From contig CAWCKM010000042.1 in the NCBI GenBank assembly GCA_963796125.1, positions 1-64,000 of the forward strand: a stretch of 64,000 bases of DNA. The letters are read 5' to 3'. This document shows positions 1 to 9,900 of this stretch, piece after piece (within the stretch, counting starts at the first letter, position 1; each line of letters starts with the position of its first letter). This DNA is from DASPRG01 sp963796125. Its GTDB lineage: Bacteria > Nitrospirota > Thermodesulfovibrionia > Thermodesulfovibrionales > SM23-35. Under the pieces are notes generated by a model. The model made no database searches, was not told the DNA's origin, and worked only from the letters and a program-made list of their open reading frames with translations. The position numbers and the translations under genes are program-made.

Positions 1-48
1 ATAGAAAAGAGAATTACAAGACTTGAATCTATGAGATCAGGAGGTTGA
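1..48 (+). CDS. C-terminal tail of an upstream gene (partial)
   Basis: The first frame is open from base 1 and stops at TGA 46-48, giving a 15-residue charged tail with a coiled-coil look (IEKRITRLESM...). The stop overlaps the ATG at 48. The IEKRITRLE pattern is reminiscent of the C-terminal end of PspC-type membrane proteins, but 15 residues are too few to assign a family. Confidence 0.4.
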   Translation: MEKRITRLESMRSGG

Positions 49-134
49 TGATGGATAAGCTATTAGTGGTGGAAGCAGCCTATATAAGAAGATTTTTTAG
101 GTTAAGGAATATTATTTCAAGTGGTAATATATGA
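48..134 (+). CDS. Small ORF, possible coupled leader peptide (28 aa)
   Basis: An ATG-ATG start at 48/51 is preceded by AGGAGG at 40-45, though the spacing to the first ATG is very short. The 28-residue product is basic and hydrophobic (contains RRFFRLRN) and its TGA at 132-134 overlaps the ATG of the PGPGW gene at 131 (ATGA junction), so translational coupling is possible. It could instead be the frameshifted tail of the preceding gene, because indels are common in this window and the peptide has the F-x-LR pattern seen at PspC ends. No family recognised. Confidence 0.3.
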   Translation: MMDKLLVVEAAYIRRFFRLRNIISSGNI

Positions 135-328
135 CTGCGCTGATTCTCAAAAGTGCAAGACAGGTAAAGAAACTGATAATAGCAATTATTGGTTTTACGG
201 TTCTCGTTACAGGTATCGCTATGATTGTATTGCCAGGGCCTGCAATAGTGGTAATTCCAATCGGTCTGGCAATCCTTGCTACCGAATTTGTATGGGCAAG
301 GAGTCTGCTAAAAGAGGTAAAAAACTAA
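131..328 (+). CDS. PGPGW-family small membrane protein, copy 1
   Basis: This 65-residue protein has two hydrophobic segments (about residues 18-36 and 39-56) around the motif VLPGPAIVVIPIGLAILATE, the signature of the putative transmembrane PGPGW family; function unknown. A paralogue lies at 1598-1831, and 81 bp of the core (207-287) are identical in DNA to 1674-1754, although the flanks have diverged. The start overlaps a small upstream ORF by 4 bases. It sits upstream of an SPFH protein, which suggests a membrane-stress or membrane-organisation setting, but that is inference. Confidence 0.75.
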   Translation: MTALILKSARQVKKLIIAIIGFTVLVTGIAMIVLPGPAIVVIPIGLAILATEFVWARSLLKEVKN

Positions 329-355
329 ACACAAAAATTTAAAAGGAGGAAGCAT

Positions 356-1217
356 ATGGATGAGCAAGATGTCTACAGGGCAAAGGAGGCAACAAAGGAA
401 GCAATGCAGTATGCAATGAAGAAAGGCCCTATGAGGTCAGTGCTAATTATTGGAGCAATTCTGTTAGTTTTCAGACCATGGGTTCAGGTTGGTGCAGGTG
501 AAAGAGGGGTTGTCCTCAATTTTGGTGCTGTTCAAGATACGGTGTTGAATGAAGGACTGCATTTCAGGGTGCCTATACAACAGAAGGTTGCCATAATGGA
601 TGTCAAGGTGCAGAAGGCAGTAACTGATGCCGCATCTGCCTCGTCTGATCTTCAGGATGTGACCTCATCAGTTGCACTTAACTATCATGTAGTACCTGGT
701 AAAGCAAATGTTGTCTATCAAACCCTTGGGGTAGAATTCAAGGAGCGTATTATAGACCCTGCAATACAAGAAGTAACGAAAGCTGTATTAGCCAGGTATA
801 CAGCAGAAGAACTTATAACAAAGAGAGCAGCAGTAAGCGAGGCCATGAGAGAAAACCTTGCTGAAAGACTCATACCGCATAACATTGCAGTTGATGCGGT
901 TTCTATTGTCGCATTCAGCTTCTCCAAAATCTTTACAGAGGCTATTGAGTCAAAGCAGACAGCAGAACAGCTTGCACTAAAGGCAAAAAGAGACCTCGAT
1001 AGGATAAGGATAGAGGCAGAGCAGAGATCACAGCAGCAAAGGCAGAGGCAGAGTCCCTGAGGCTACAGAGAGCAAATATTTCACTGGATCTTATAGAGCT
1101 CAGAAAGGTAGAGGCCAATCTCAAGGCTATGAAGAGAAATGGTATGGAATCCTACCACAGGTTACAGGTGGTGGGGCAGTACCATTTATTGGCGTAGGTG
1201 AGATACAGAAGAGATAA
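356..1217 (+). CDS. SPFH/prohibitin-family membrane protein (two frameshifts)
   Basis: The ATG at 356 follows AAAGGAGGAAGC, a strong ribosome binding site. The order is a cytoplasmic N-terminus, one membrane segment (about residues 29-45), an SPFH band-7 domain containing GERGVVLNFG and GLHFRVP, and a coiled-coil tail. The prohibitin-like C-terminus, including ILPQVTGGGAVPFIG, is in other frames: the frame changes near 1027 and again near 1138, and the restored frame stops at 1215-1217. As written, the ORF stops at 1060. Prohibitin homologues form membrane-anchored rings that scaffold proteases or membrane domains. Two clean indels in an otherwise well-conserved sequence argue for sequence error or very recent decay. 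Confidence 0.75.
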
Positions 1218-1249
1218 AGCGTATGAATCATAAAAAGTAGAGAATCCCA

Positions 1250-1521
1250 TTGTTTAGATATGTTATTCTGCTTACTATTGCAGGTATTGCGGGGAGCATT
1301 ATAGCTATAAGAAAAGGTCGCAGCCCGATATTGTGGTTTATCCTATGTGCAATCGTTTCGTTACTTATTGCGGTTATTATTGTGCTCCCACCTTGGTATC
1401 TAAAGGATATACCAAAAAATGTCCTTACTGTGCAGAGATTATTAAAGAAGATGCAAATTTTTGCAAACACTGTGGCAAGGAGCAACCTATAGAGATGATC
1501 AAGGTTCAAAACAAAATGTGA
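1250..1521 (+). CDS. Small membrane protein with C-terminal zinc ribbon (one frameshift)
   Basis: The N-terminal part, from TTG 1250, has two membrane segments (about residues 4-20 and 27-46). After a frame change near 1390 it continues into a double-CxxC zinc ribbon, CPYCAEIIKEDANFCKHC, and stops at 1519-1521. The two halves join naturally as membrane segments, short linker and ribbon, an architecture common in small uncharacterised bacterial proteins. An in-frame ATG at 1223 is separated from the TTG by a TAG at 1238, so the true start may be upstream if that stop is an error. Function unknown. Confidence 0.55.
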
Positions 1522-1597
1522 TCAGGTTTTTACTCTTTTGATAAAAGGAGGCATCAAAAAGCAAGTCCTAACCCTTTGGTTTTTTGATTGATGATAT

Positions 1598-1831
1598 ATG
1601 ACTGCACTTTTGCTTAAAAGTATTAAGCAAGCAAAGAGACTGATAATAGCCGTAATTGGTTTTACAGTACTGCTTACAGGTATCGCTATGATTGTATTGC
1701 CAGGGCCTGCAATAGTGGTAATTCCAATCGGTCTGGCAATCCTTGCTACCGAATATGTCTGGGCAAGGAGACTGCTTGACAGAGTAAAAAGTAGCACCTC
1801 AAGCGTGAAAGGATGGGTATCAAAACAGTGA
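1598..1831 (+). CDS. PGPGW-family small membrane protein, copy 2
   Basis: A 77-residue paralogue of the protein at 131-328, with the same two membrane segments and PGPAIVVIPIGLAILATE core, plus a longer basic/Ser-rich tail. The start context (TGATGATATATG) lacks a strong ribosome binding site. The 81-bp DNA identity with copy 1, against clear divergence on both sides, points to gene conversion or a recent partial duplication. Confidence 0.75.
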   Translation: MTALLLKSIKQAKRLIIAVIGFTVLLTGIAMIVLPGPAIVVIPIGLAILATEYVWARRLLDRVKSSTSSVKGWVSKQ

Positions 1832-2171
1832 AGATCGAGGTGGCGCAAGTGAATGTGTTTTAGGATAAGGCCGAGTCATTAGCTCAATGTCTCGATTGAC
1901 AAGTTTTTTAGTGTGTTTAAGAAGTAATCATTTGTTATCAGATGTCCTGAGAGGGGCAGGCTACTTTTCATTCTCTTGCGTATAATTGGCTTACGAACAT
2001 AGGTCAGGCATTTAGTGCGCTGTTCATGAGATGCTTCTACGTTACCGTCATTCCGAGCGTAGCGCAGGAATCTCGTCTTCAGATTGCTTCGGGACTTTGT
2101 CCTCGCATGACAGTGTAAAAAAACGTTAGGGACACCCCACTATCCTGACCTATGAGACAGGTTATTTTCGG
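1832..2171. other. Intergenic region before the P-type ATPase
   Basis: No convincing gene. It holds a TTGACA hexamer at 1896-1901 without a good -10 at 17-bp spacing, a TATAAT-like hexamer near 1981, and one copy of the GTCATTCC-ended repeat (2047-2113). Confidence 0.5.
2047..2113. repeat. GTCATTCC-ended inverted repeat element, copy 1
   Basis: Begins GTCATTCCGAG and ends with CGCATGACAG, so the ends are inverted (GTCAT...ATGAC) around GGAATCTCG...GATTGC. Three related elements lie at 4920-5006, 45324-45392 and 57263-57368, all outside genes. Length and intergenic location suit a REP-like or miniature mobile element; no transposase is encoded. Confidence 0.55.
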
Positions 2172-4861
2172 ATGCAAAGGAATCTTATGTGCTGGCATCA
2201 GAAGGAAAATAGAAGATATTGATCTGGAGAATTGAACTCTTCTCCTCAAGGGCGTTTCCGCAGACGAGGGTCTGTGAAACGGCTGAGACATATGGCTTAA
2301 ATGAGCTAAAGGAGAAGAAAAAGAAGACCCCGTTCATGATGTTCCTTGACCAGTTTAAGGACTTCATGATCCTTGTCCTTATTGCTGCTGCACTTATAGC
2401 CGGGCTTATCGGTGAACTTTCAGATACCATTGCTATAGTCATTATTGTTGTCATTAATGCCGTTATCGGATTTGTCCAGGAATACCGCGCAGAAAAAGCG
2501 ATGGAGGCGCTGAAGATGATGGCAGCACCTGCTGCAACTGTCATGAGAGGTGGAATGCCGGCAAACATTTCCTGCTTCTCAGTTGGTTCCTGGTGACGCT
2601 GTAATCCTTGAAGCGGGAAAGATTGTGCCGGCGGATATAAGGCTTATAGAGTTAGCCCAGTTAAAAGTGGAAGAGGCAACTCTTACTGGAGAGTCTATCC
2701 CTGTGGAAAAACATATCAAGGCCCTTCACGATGAGATGATTCCTCTCGGAGACAGGAAAAACATGGTGTATAAAGGCACTACCGTCTCGTATGGCAGAGG
2801 TGTTGGGATTGTTGTAGCTACAGGGATGGAAACAGAATTAGGAAAGATTGCCACGATGCTTCAGGAGGAAGAAGAGGTGAAAACACCTCTTCAGAAAAGG
2901 CTTGCGAGGTTCGGACAGAGACTTGCAATAGCTGTGCTTGGCTATATGTGGCGTAGTCTTTATTGCGGGTGCTTATCTAGGGGGGAGTCTCCTGTGCTTA
3001 TGTTTCTGACATCGATTAGTCTTGCAGTTGCCGCAATTCCGGAGGCACTTCCTGCAGTAGTAACCATCTCTCTTGCGCTTGGCGCTAGAAAGATGGTCAG
3101 GCAGAATGCACTGATAAGAAAACTTCCCGCGGTTGAAACACTCGGTTCTGTGACATACATATGTTCGGATAAAACAGGCACTCTCACTTTGAACAAGATG
3201 GCTGTTGAGGAAATTTATGTAGATGGAAAATTAGTTCGTGGTTCGGACATAGAAGTTCAGAGTTTAGAATCTTCACTCCATACTCCGGACTCACCACTCC
3301 AAACTTTTTTTACGGCCCTTGCATTAAGCAATGATGCAACGGTAGATAAAGATGGCAAAGTTATGGGCGACCCAACGGAGATAGCCCTCTATATGGCTGC
3401 TGAAACCGCAGGGTTTAAAAAGGATGTACTTATAAAGGAGTTCCCACGAAGCGCTGAGATACCATTTGATTCAGAAAGAAAATGTATGACGACATTTCAC
3501 GTAATCCCCTCTCCCCTTCCCTTAGAAAAGGGGGAGGGGGGATTTGTTTCTTTTACAAAGGGGGCGATTGATGTGCTTATTGAGAAATCAATTAACATTT
3601 TAACGTCGGATGGCTTAAGACGCATAGATGCAAAAGAACTCTTCAAGATAAATGAGAGAATGGCTGCTGACGGACTGAGGGTGCTCTGTATTGCCATGAG
3701 ACGCTGGGGAGACTTACCAGATGATGTGTCTTCTCCTGAGAATGTGGAAACGGGATTAACCATCCTGGGTCTCGTCGGCCTTATGGATCCGCCGCGGGAA
3801 GAAGTAAGAGAGGCTGTTTCCCTTTGTAAGACTGCCGGGATCAAACCGGTGATGATTACAGGCGACCATCCTATAACCGCAAGAGCAATAGCAAAAAGGC
3901 TTGGAATCCTTGAGGATGATTCGAAGTCTATTATCACAGGTAGAAAGCTTGCGGAACTCTCGATGGAAGAATTCGAAGAGGGAGTAGAAAAAATTAGAGT
4001 CTATGCAAGAGTTGCCCCTGAGCAGAAACTAAAGATAGTTAAAGCGCTTCAAGATAAAGGTCAATTTGTTGCCATGACCGGAGACGGGGTTAATGATGCG
4101 CCCGCATTAAAAAGGGCAGACATTGGAATTGCCATGGGAATAACAGGAACGGATGTTTCGAAAGAGGCATCACACATGATATTACTCGATGACAACTTTG
4201 CGACTATTGTAAAAGCAGTAAAAGAAGGTAGAAAGATATATGACAATGTAAGAAAATTTATAAAATATCTCCTTTCAACAAACTCAGGGGAAGTATGGAC
4301 ATTGTTCCTTGCACCAATGGTTGGCCTACCTATACCGCTTTTGCCAATCCATATACTTTGGATAAATCTTATGACAGATGGGCTTCCTGCCCTTGCTCTT
4401 GCTGTTGAACCAGCAGAAGGTGATGTAATGAAAAGACCACCAAGACATCCAAAGGAAAGCATATTTGCTCACGGTTTGGGTTTTTTTGCTTTATGGGTAG
4501 GGTTATTGATGGCGGGCTTGTTCTTTCTGTTCAGGCATGGGCTATAAAGACAGGACATTCCCACTGGCAGACAATGGTCTTTACAGTTCTTTGTATTATG
4601 CAGCTCGGCAATGCTCTTGCTATAAGGTCAGAGAGGGAGTCGTTGTTCAAAATCGGGCTGTTCACAAACAAACCATTACTGGGGCAGTCTTGTTGAGCTT
4701 TACTTTTCAAATGGCCACAATATATATTCCATTTCTTAATCCGGTATTTAAGACGCAGCCTCTCGATTTGGATGAACTTGTTATATCACTTGGACTGGCC
4801 TCGATTATATTCTTTGCAGTAGAGATTGAGAAGTGGTGGAAGAGGAGACAGAAAAAGTTAA
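2172..4861 (+). CDS. Cation-transporting P-type ATPase, Ca2+-type (multiple frameshifts)
   Basis: Read across frame changes (near 2215-2285, 2575, 2945, 2985, 4525 and 4690) the region encodes one P2-type ATPase of about 890 residues. Features in order: N-terminal cation-ATPase segment ending YGLNELKEKKKK, two membrane helices, actuator domain with TLTGES, membrane segment with PEALPAVVTISLALG, the phosphorylation motif DKTGTLT with its catalytic Asp, MITGDHP, the hinge TGDGVNDAPALKRADIG, and C-terminal helices with NLMTDGLPALALAVEP. These define the PMCA/SERCA-like group that pumps Ca2+ or Mn2+ across the inner membrane. A frame change in the A-run near 4852 would give the stop TAATAA at 4859. 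An in-frame palindromic insert lies at 3506-3545. The exact start is uncertain. Confidence 0.8.
3506..3545. repeat. In-frame G/C-tract palindrome inside the P-type ATPase gene
   Basis: The DNA reads CCCCTCTCCCCTTCCC, then a short spacer, then GGGGGAGGGGGG, an inverted repeat. It encodes an extra peptide (VIPSPLPLEKGEGGFVSFTK) between the nucleotide-domain strand and the family motif SFTKGA, where relatives have only a few residues. Similar C/G-tract elements sit in uvrA, btuF and dapF in this window. Confidence 0.55.
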
Positions 4862-4880
4862 TAATGCTATTAATCTTTGA

Positions 4881-4905
4881 AGATCTTAAAAATTATTTAA
4901 GATCT
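4881..4905 (+). terminator. AT-rich perfect palindrome after the P-type ATPase
   Basis: AGATCTTAAA and its exact reverse complement TTTAAGATCT are separated by a 5-base loop, followed by TTGGTTATATTTTTG. The position 20 bases after the inferred ATPase stop suits a weak intrinsic terminator; the stem is AT-rich and no uninterrupted T-run follows directly. Confidence 0.4.
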
Positions 4906-4919
4906 TTGGTTATATTTTT

Positions 4920-5006
4920 GTCATGCTGGCTTGTCCAGCATCCTTCTTCAAAGAAACATTCTTGCCACAGCGAGTCGCTGAGGTGACCCGACAAGCGGGA
5001 ATGACA
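4920..5006. repeat. GTCATTCC-ended inverted repeat element, copy 2
   Basis: Begins GTCATGCTGGCTTGTCCAGCATCC, itself a hairpin, and ends CCCGACAAGCGGGAATGACAAC. The ends are inverted copies of each other and match the other three elements. It follows the ATPase and is read through in the annotated frame only because the ATPase stop is displaced. Confidence 0.6.
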
Positions 5007-5040
5007 ACATGACGTAACAACCATTGGAACAGAGTTTGCT

Positions 5041-5280
5041 ATGAACAAGTCGTATCTTGGCACATTGGATTATTCTGATCCCCTCTACGAAATCCTTCTT
5101 ACCCAGGTGTTCCCTGATGTCAGGGAGCCGGTCTTTCACGTCGACAGGATTTCTCATCGCAGGGTTTTCAAATATACAGAAGAAAAGAGCAGAATCGCCA
5201 TTGTGGGCAAATTCTTCAGGCTTGATGATGTGAAGCAGGAACGTGTTTTGAGGATAAAGGGGGAATACGGTCAGGTGTGA
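5041..5280 (+). CDS. Truncated kinase-like N-lobe protein (79 aa)
   Basis: The product contains a segment resembling the N-lobe of aminoglycoside-phosphotransferase-like small-molecule kinases: HVDRISHRRVFKYTEE followed by AIVGKFF, where the Lys would be the ATP-binding residue. The catalytic C-lobe (HxD, DxD) is absent, and the stop overlaps the GTG start of the HAD gene (GTGA at 5277-5280), so it is a stump coupled to the phosphatase. Family assignment is tentative. It may be a remnant after a deletion that joined it to the HAD gene. Confidence 0.4.
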   Translation: MNKSYLGTLDYSDPLYEILLTQVFPDVREPVFHVDRISHRRVFKYTEEKSRIAIVGKFFRLDDVKQERVLRIKGEYGQV

Positions 5281-5987
5281 TAAAAGCAATATTTTTTGAC
5301 CTCTACGGGACGTTAATCGACATCAGGACAGATGAGCAAGACCCTTGGGTATATGCTACCCTTGCGCGTTACTTTCAATACCACTCGGTGAAAATAGAAG
5401 CGGAGGAACTGAAGGAGGTATATTTTGGAGAAATTGAACAGCAGTTCAGACAAAGCAGAGAGGTTTATCCGGAGGTGGATGTATATAAGATATTTCCATC
5501 AATCATGCACAAATATGGTAACAGGTGGTATCCGAAAAACGTTATTGTTGATTCTGCAATGCTTTTCAGGTCATTGACGATAAGACAATTTGGCTTGTTT
5601 CCCCATCTTTTTGAAATCCTCACCGAGGTAGAGGCGCAATACAAAATAGCAATCATCTCTGATGCGCAGTGGGTTTTTGCAGAGCCTGAAGTGGAAATAC
5701 TCGGCCTTGACCGATTCTTTCAGCACAAAATACTCTCATCACACTACGGGTACAAAAAGCCCGATGTGAGGCTTTTTCAAACAGCGATGAAGAAACTCAG
5801 GCTTAACCCCGAGGAGTCTCTTTATATCGGTGATAACCTTCGTAAAGATCTTGTTGGTGCTAAGAAGGCAGGCATGCGGTTCATCTATTTCGGACAGGAA
5901 ATTCAGGAATATAACGGCTTTAAACCTGATGGAGTTTTTTCTGATTATTCTGAACTGGGAAAAGTGATTTCAGATTTGGGAGGTTGA
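5277..5987 (+). CDS. HAD-superfamily hydrolase
   Basis: A 236-residue protein with all four HAD motifs: I, FFDLYGTLID (nucleophile Asp and acid-base residue position, here Tyr rather than the usual second Asp); II, ISDAQ; III, YKKPD; IV, YIGDNLRKDLVGAKKAGM. The cap is helical, as in YjjG/haloacid dehalogenase-type phosphatases. Motif I reads DLYGT instead of DxDGT, as in haloacid dehalogenase and many C1-cap members. It starts with GTG 5277, overlapping the upstream stump by 4 bases. The substrate cannot be predicted. Confidence 0.85.
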   Translation: MIKAIFFDLYGTLIDIRTDEQDPWVYATLARYFQYHSVKIEAEELKEVYFGEIEQQFRQSREVYPEVDVYKIFPSIMHKYGNRWYPKNVIVDSAMLFRSLTIRQFGLFPHLFEILTEVEAQYKIAIISDAQWVFAEPEVEILGLDRFFQHKILSSHYGYKKPDVRLFQTAMKKLRLNPEESLYIGDNLRKDLVGAKKAGMRFIYFGQEIQEYNGFKPDGVFSDYSELGKVISDLGG

Positions 5988-5995
5988 CAAGTACT

Positions 5996-6076
5996 TATTC
6001 CTCTGATTTTATGTTTCAATATGTCGATAAAGAGGCTGAATCTTTGAGGTCGAAAATTGCGACTACTTTTTTATAG
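5996..6076 (+). pseudogene. ORF6N-domain gene fragment
   Basis: An open frame reads SDFMFQYVDKEAESLRSKIATT and stops at TAG 6074-6076. This matches the middle of the ORF6N domain (compare PVDFMF and RSQFVI in the next gene) but lacks both ends. It appears to be a remnant of a second ORF6N gene directly upstream of the fuller one at 6188. Confidence 0.5.
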
Positions 6077-6187
6077 AAGGTGTCAAATTGTGATAAATTC
6101 TTTTGTGATTAGGTCTTATTTGAGGTACTACATTGGAACCTCAAAGCAGATCAGAGTCAAGAATTGTGATCTTGCAATGGAGGCTAA

Positions 6188-6702
6188 ATGAAAGCACTGA
6201 TTCCTGCAGAAGTGATAGAGAGAAAGATTTATTTGATTCGTGGCCATAAGGTCATGCTCGATAGCGATCTTGCAGAGCTCTATGGAGTGGCTCAAGAAGG
6301 CTTATACAGCTTTAACGCAATCAGAGACCGTTTTCCGGTAGATTTTATGTTTCTCTTAATAATCAAGAGGTTGCAGGTTTGAGGTCACAATTTGTGATCT
6401 TAAAGCGAAGGGCGCGGACGCAGAAATATTTGCCTTACGTTTTTACTGAGCAGGGTGTTGCTATGCTCTCCAGTGTGCTCAATAGCGACAGAGCAATTGA
6501 GGTCAATATTCAGATAATGAGAGCGTTTGTAAAACTGAGGGAGATGATAGCCTCTAACAAAGAGCTTGCCAAGAGGCTTGATGAACTCGAAAGAAATATG
6601 ACGAGCAGTTCAAAGTTGTGTTTGATGCGATCAGGGAGTTGATGGCACCGGCAGAGCCCAAAGAAGCGTAAAATAGGGTATAGGAGGGAGAGGGAAGGTT
6701 AA
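6188..6702 (+). pseudogene. ORF6N-domain phage-type regulator (frameshifted)
   Basis: The first part reads IERKIYLIRGHKVMLDSDLA, the classic start of the ORF6N domain; after a frame change near 6380 it continues with RSQFVILKRR and KYLPYVFTEQGVAMLSSVLN. The C-terminal tail (DEQFKVVFDAIRELMAP) is in a third frame after about 6597. A further one-base change near 6660 would extend it to 6700-6702; otherwise it stops at 6669-6671. The segment at 6280-6320 also departs from the family. ORF6N proteins are DNA-binding regulators of phages and mobile islands, and here mark an accessory region. Whether the breaks are decay or sequence error cannot be told. Confidence 0.65.
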
Positions 6703-6760
6703 AACAGACCCATGCAGTTTTATTGATGGTCAACAATACAGTAAGCCCTTTGTCGGGAGG

Positions 6761-6853
6761 ATGTCTTTTATGGCAGATGTTCATGACAGGATAACCAGAA
6801 GTTTTAATATGTCAAGAATCAGAAGCAGGGACACAGGACCGGAACTTCTATAG
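6761..6853 (+). pseudogene. vsr: Truncated very-short-patch repair endonuclease (N-terminal 30 aa)
   Basis: The ATG at 6761 is followed by a 30-residue ORF with MADVHDRITRSFNMSRIRSR and DTGPELL, matching the Vsr N-terminus (DxxxxxxRSxNMSxIxxxxTxPE). It ends at TAG 6851-6853, before the catalytic core. Vsr nicks T:G mismatches formed at deaminated 5-methylcytosine, so a former C5-methyltransferase neighbour is likely. No catalytic region follows before the helicase gene, so this is a remnant. Confidence 0.6.
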
Positions 6854-6918
6854 AAATAAAAATCATAAAAGCTTTTATATTACAGTGAAAATTCAAAATT
6901 CGTAGGGACTCTAAACTG

Positions 6919-9900
6919 ATGTCTATCTTTTCACAACAAGACAATATTCTGCCCTTTGGAATTTATGAGGCATTGCTCGACGAAAAACTTCAAAATATAC
7001 TTATACGACATCCTGAGCTACGTACTGTTTTCTCGAAGATTGATCCTGAGGAGCAGCCCTCACGTTATGCTGCCTTTATTTCTAAGGTCATTGAAAAATC
7101 TTTGCGACATGAAACTGACCCACTTGAACGACTTAACCTCTGCAATCGCTTAATCGATCTCCTTTCAGATACTGCCGAAAAAGCATACCTCGGAAAGCAT
7201 AGGCTTGTGCTTAAAGGGAAAACGGTTCTATCAGAAATAACTCCTCCACACTATGCCCAGCAAGGAATACCTCGTCCGGTGACGCCAATTATCGAGAGCA
7301 GCTTGTTCACTGGTTCACCTCGTGAGCCGCAGCTTATTCACGAATTACTTGCGGAGTTGCGATCTGCCGATGAAGTAGACATATTAGTCTCTTTCATCAA
7401 GTGGTCAGGCCTGCGTCTTCTTATGCCTGCCTTTGAGGAACTTGTTACGCGCGATGTACGTGTAAGGGTAATTACTACCTCGTATATGGGCGCATCCGAT
7501 TCTCCTGCAATTGAATGGCTTGCAAAAATGCCGAACATCAAAGTGAAGGTTTCTTACGACATAAGTAGAACTCGCCTTCATGCAAAGGCATATCACTTCC
7601 GTCGCAATTCTGGTTTCTCAACAGCATATATCGGTTCGGCGAATATGTCGCTTGCAGCAATGACAAGCGGGCTTGAATGGAATCTCAAGGTGACAGCTCA
7701 AGACATGGCGCATATTCTTGCTAAATTTTTTGCAGAGTTCGAGACCTATTGGAACAGCCAAGAATTTATACCTTTCGATCCTGAAAATCCTTACCCTCTT
7801 CGCGAGGCGATACGATATGCTCGCGCGACCACTCCTGTGCCTACAGCGTTTTTTGATCTCAGGCCATATCCTTTCCAAGATCGCATTCTCGACTCTCTTG
7901 AAGCAGAGCGCAATGTTCATGGCAACTGGAAGAACCTTGTGATTGCAGCTACAGGTACTGGCAAGACGGTCATCTCTGCTTTCGACTTTAGGCGTTTTTT
8001 CGAAAAACAACATAGGCAGGCCCGCCTATTGTTTGTTGCTCATAGGAGAGAGATCTTAGAGCAGGCAGTAGCAACTTTTAGGAATGTTCTACGCTTAACC
8101 GATTTTGGTGAACTTCTCGTAGGCCCCTATGAAGCTGCTCGTAGGGATCATCTTTTCTGCTCTGTGGATATGCTGACTACTCGCAGACTATGGGAACAGG
8201 TAGGTTCTAATTTCTATGATTTTATCGTTATTGATGAAGTGCACCACGGCCCGTCAGAAAGTTATCGCCCTATTTTCGACCAGTTTAAGCCCCAAATACT
8301 GCTCGGCCTTACTGCAACGCCTGAACGTATGGATGGGAAGAGTATTGCTGCAGATTTCGGCAACCGTTTTGCAGCAGAGATTCGTCTGCCTGAGGCGCTT
8401 GATGAAAAACTACTCTGCCCATTCCACTACTTCGGAGTTGCCGATCCGGTCGCTCTCAATGCTGATAGATTCTGGAAAAATGGCAAATATGACATACAAG
8501 AATTGGAGAATGTTTATACGGGAGCACATGCCCTGGCTTTGCAACGTCTGGATGCTATATTGCTTGCGTTGCTGCGCTACGAGCCTGACTTGTCGCTTGT
8601 GAAAGGTATTGGATTTTGTGTATCGGTTTCTCATGCAGAATACATGGCACACAAGTTTAATGAAAGGGGCATCGTGTCTTCAGTGCTAATTGGCAAAACA
8701 AAAGATGCTGAGCGAACCTCTCTCCTTCAGGATTTCCGCGAAGGGAAACTTACCTTTCTGTTTACTTGCGATGTATTTAATGAGGGGCTTGACGTACCCG
8801 ATGTGAATACAGTCTTATTCTTGCGCCCTACTGAGAGTCTTACTGTGTTTCTTCAACAGCTAGGCCGTGGTTTACGACATGCACCAAACAAAGATTGCCT
8901 TACTGTTTTAGATTTTGTGGGACAGGCACATCGACGTTACCGCATTGATAGCAAACTGAAATCTCTATTACCAAAGAACCGTTACGCCATTGATCGTGAA
9001 ATAGAGCTTGATTTTCCACACCTGCCAGCTGGCTGTTCTATACAGCTTGATCGCATTGCACGGAATTATGTCTTAACTAATATCCGAGAAAATTTAACCG
9101 TAATCTCTCAGTTCAAATCCCTGAACGTCTGCAGACCTTTGAAAATGAAGCCAATCTTCCTCTAACCTTTTGCAACTTCATACGTTATCATGACTACGAG
9201 CCTGAGATTCTCCTTGTCAGAGAGACATGGTCAGAATGGAAAGCAAAAGCACATTTCATTGAACAACCACGGGATCCAGATCTCTCCCGTCTCAGGGGTG
9301 CTCTTGTAAGAGCTGTATCAATAACTGGTCCTCGAGAAATCAAAACACTACGCAGCATAGTGGATAGACTTCGCTTTCACGATATCCAAGGAGCATTAGA
9401 TGAGGCTGGGGATTCTGCTTTGTCCATTCATTACCGATTGTGGGGCAAGACTGGCACGGTTTTAGGGTTACCGACGCTGAAAGACTCATTTTCGAAACTC
9501 GCTGATAACATGTCATTTCTTACTGACCTTTTAGAAGTACTTGAGTGGGCGGATGGGGAAATTCATATCAGCGGAACAGTGCCAAAATTGCCTTTCGCAT
9601 GCTCTTTGGAACTTCATGCTCATTATAGCAATTCAGATATCAAGGCAGCGCTGGACCTGGCGAACCTTGAATCCGCAGGGCCTATGGGAGTAGGGGTTCT
9701 TCATTGCAGGAATATCAAAACTTATGCCTTACTTATCACCTTCCAGAAAACAGAGCGGGAATTCTCACCAACCACCATGTATGCTGATTACCCTATCAGT
9801 CGTGATCTCCTGCACTGGGAATCACAGTCTAACACAACACAAAACAGCGTCACAGGACAAAATCTTATTCATCATATGGAACGTGGCTATACTATTCTAA

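Noticed and set aside
1250..1521. Two separate small genes (80 and 62 codons)
   Set aside because: Joined across one indel they give one coherent membrane plus zinc-ribbon protein; separate they each lack a start or an end.
4061..4462. Minus-strand ORF across the P-type ATPase hinge region
   Set aside because: Shadow of the conserved TGDGVNDAP region on the other strand.
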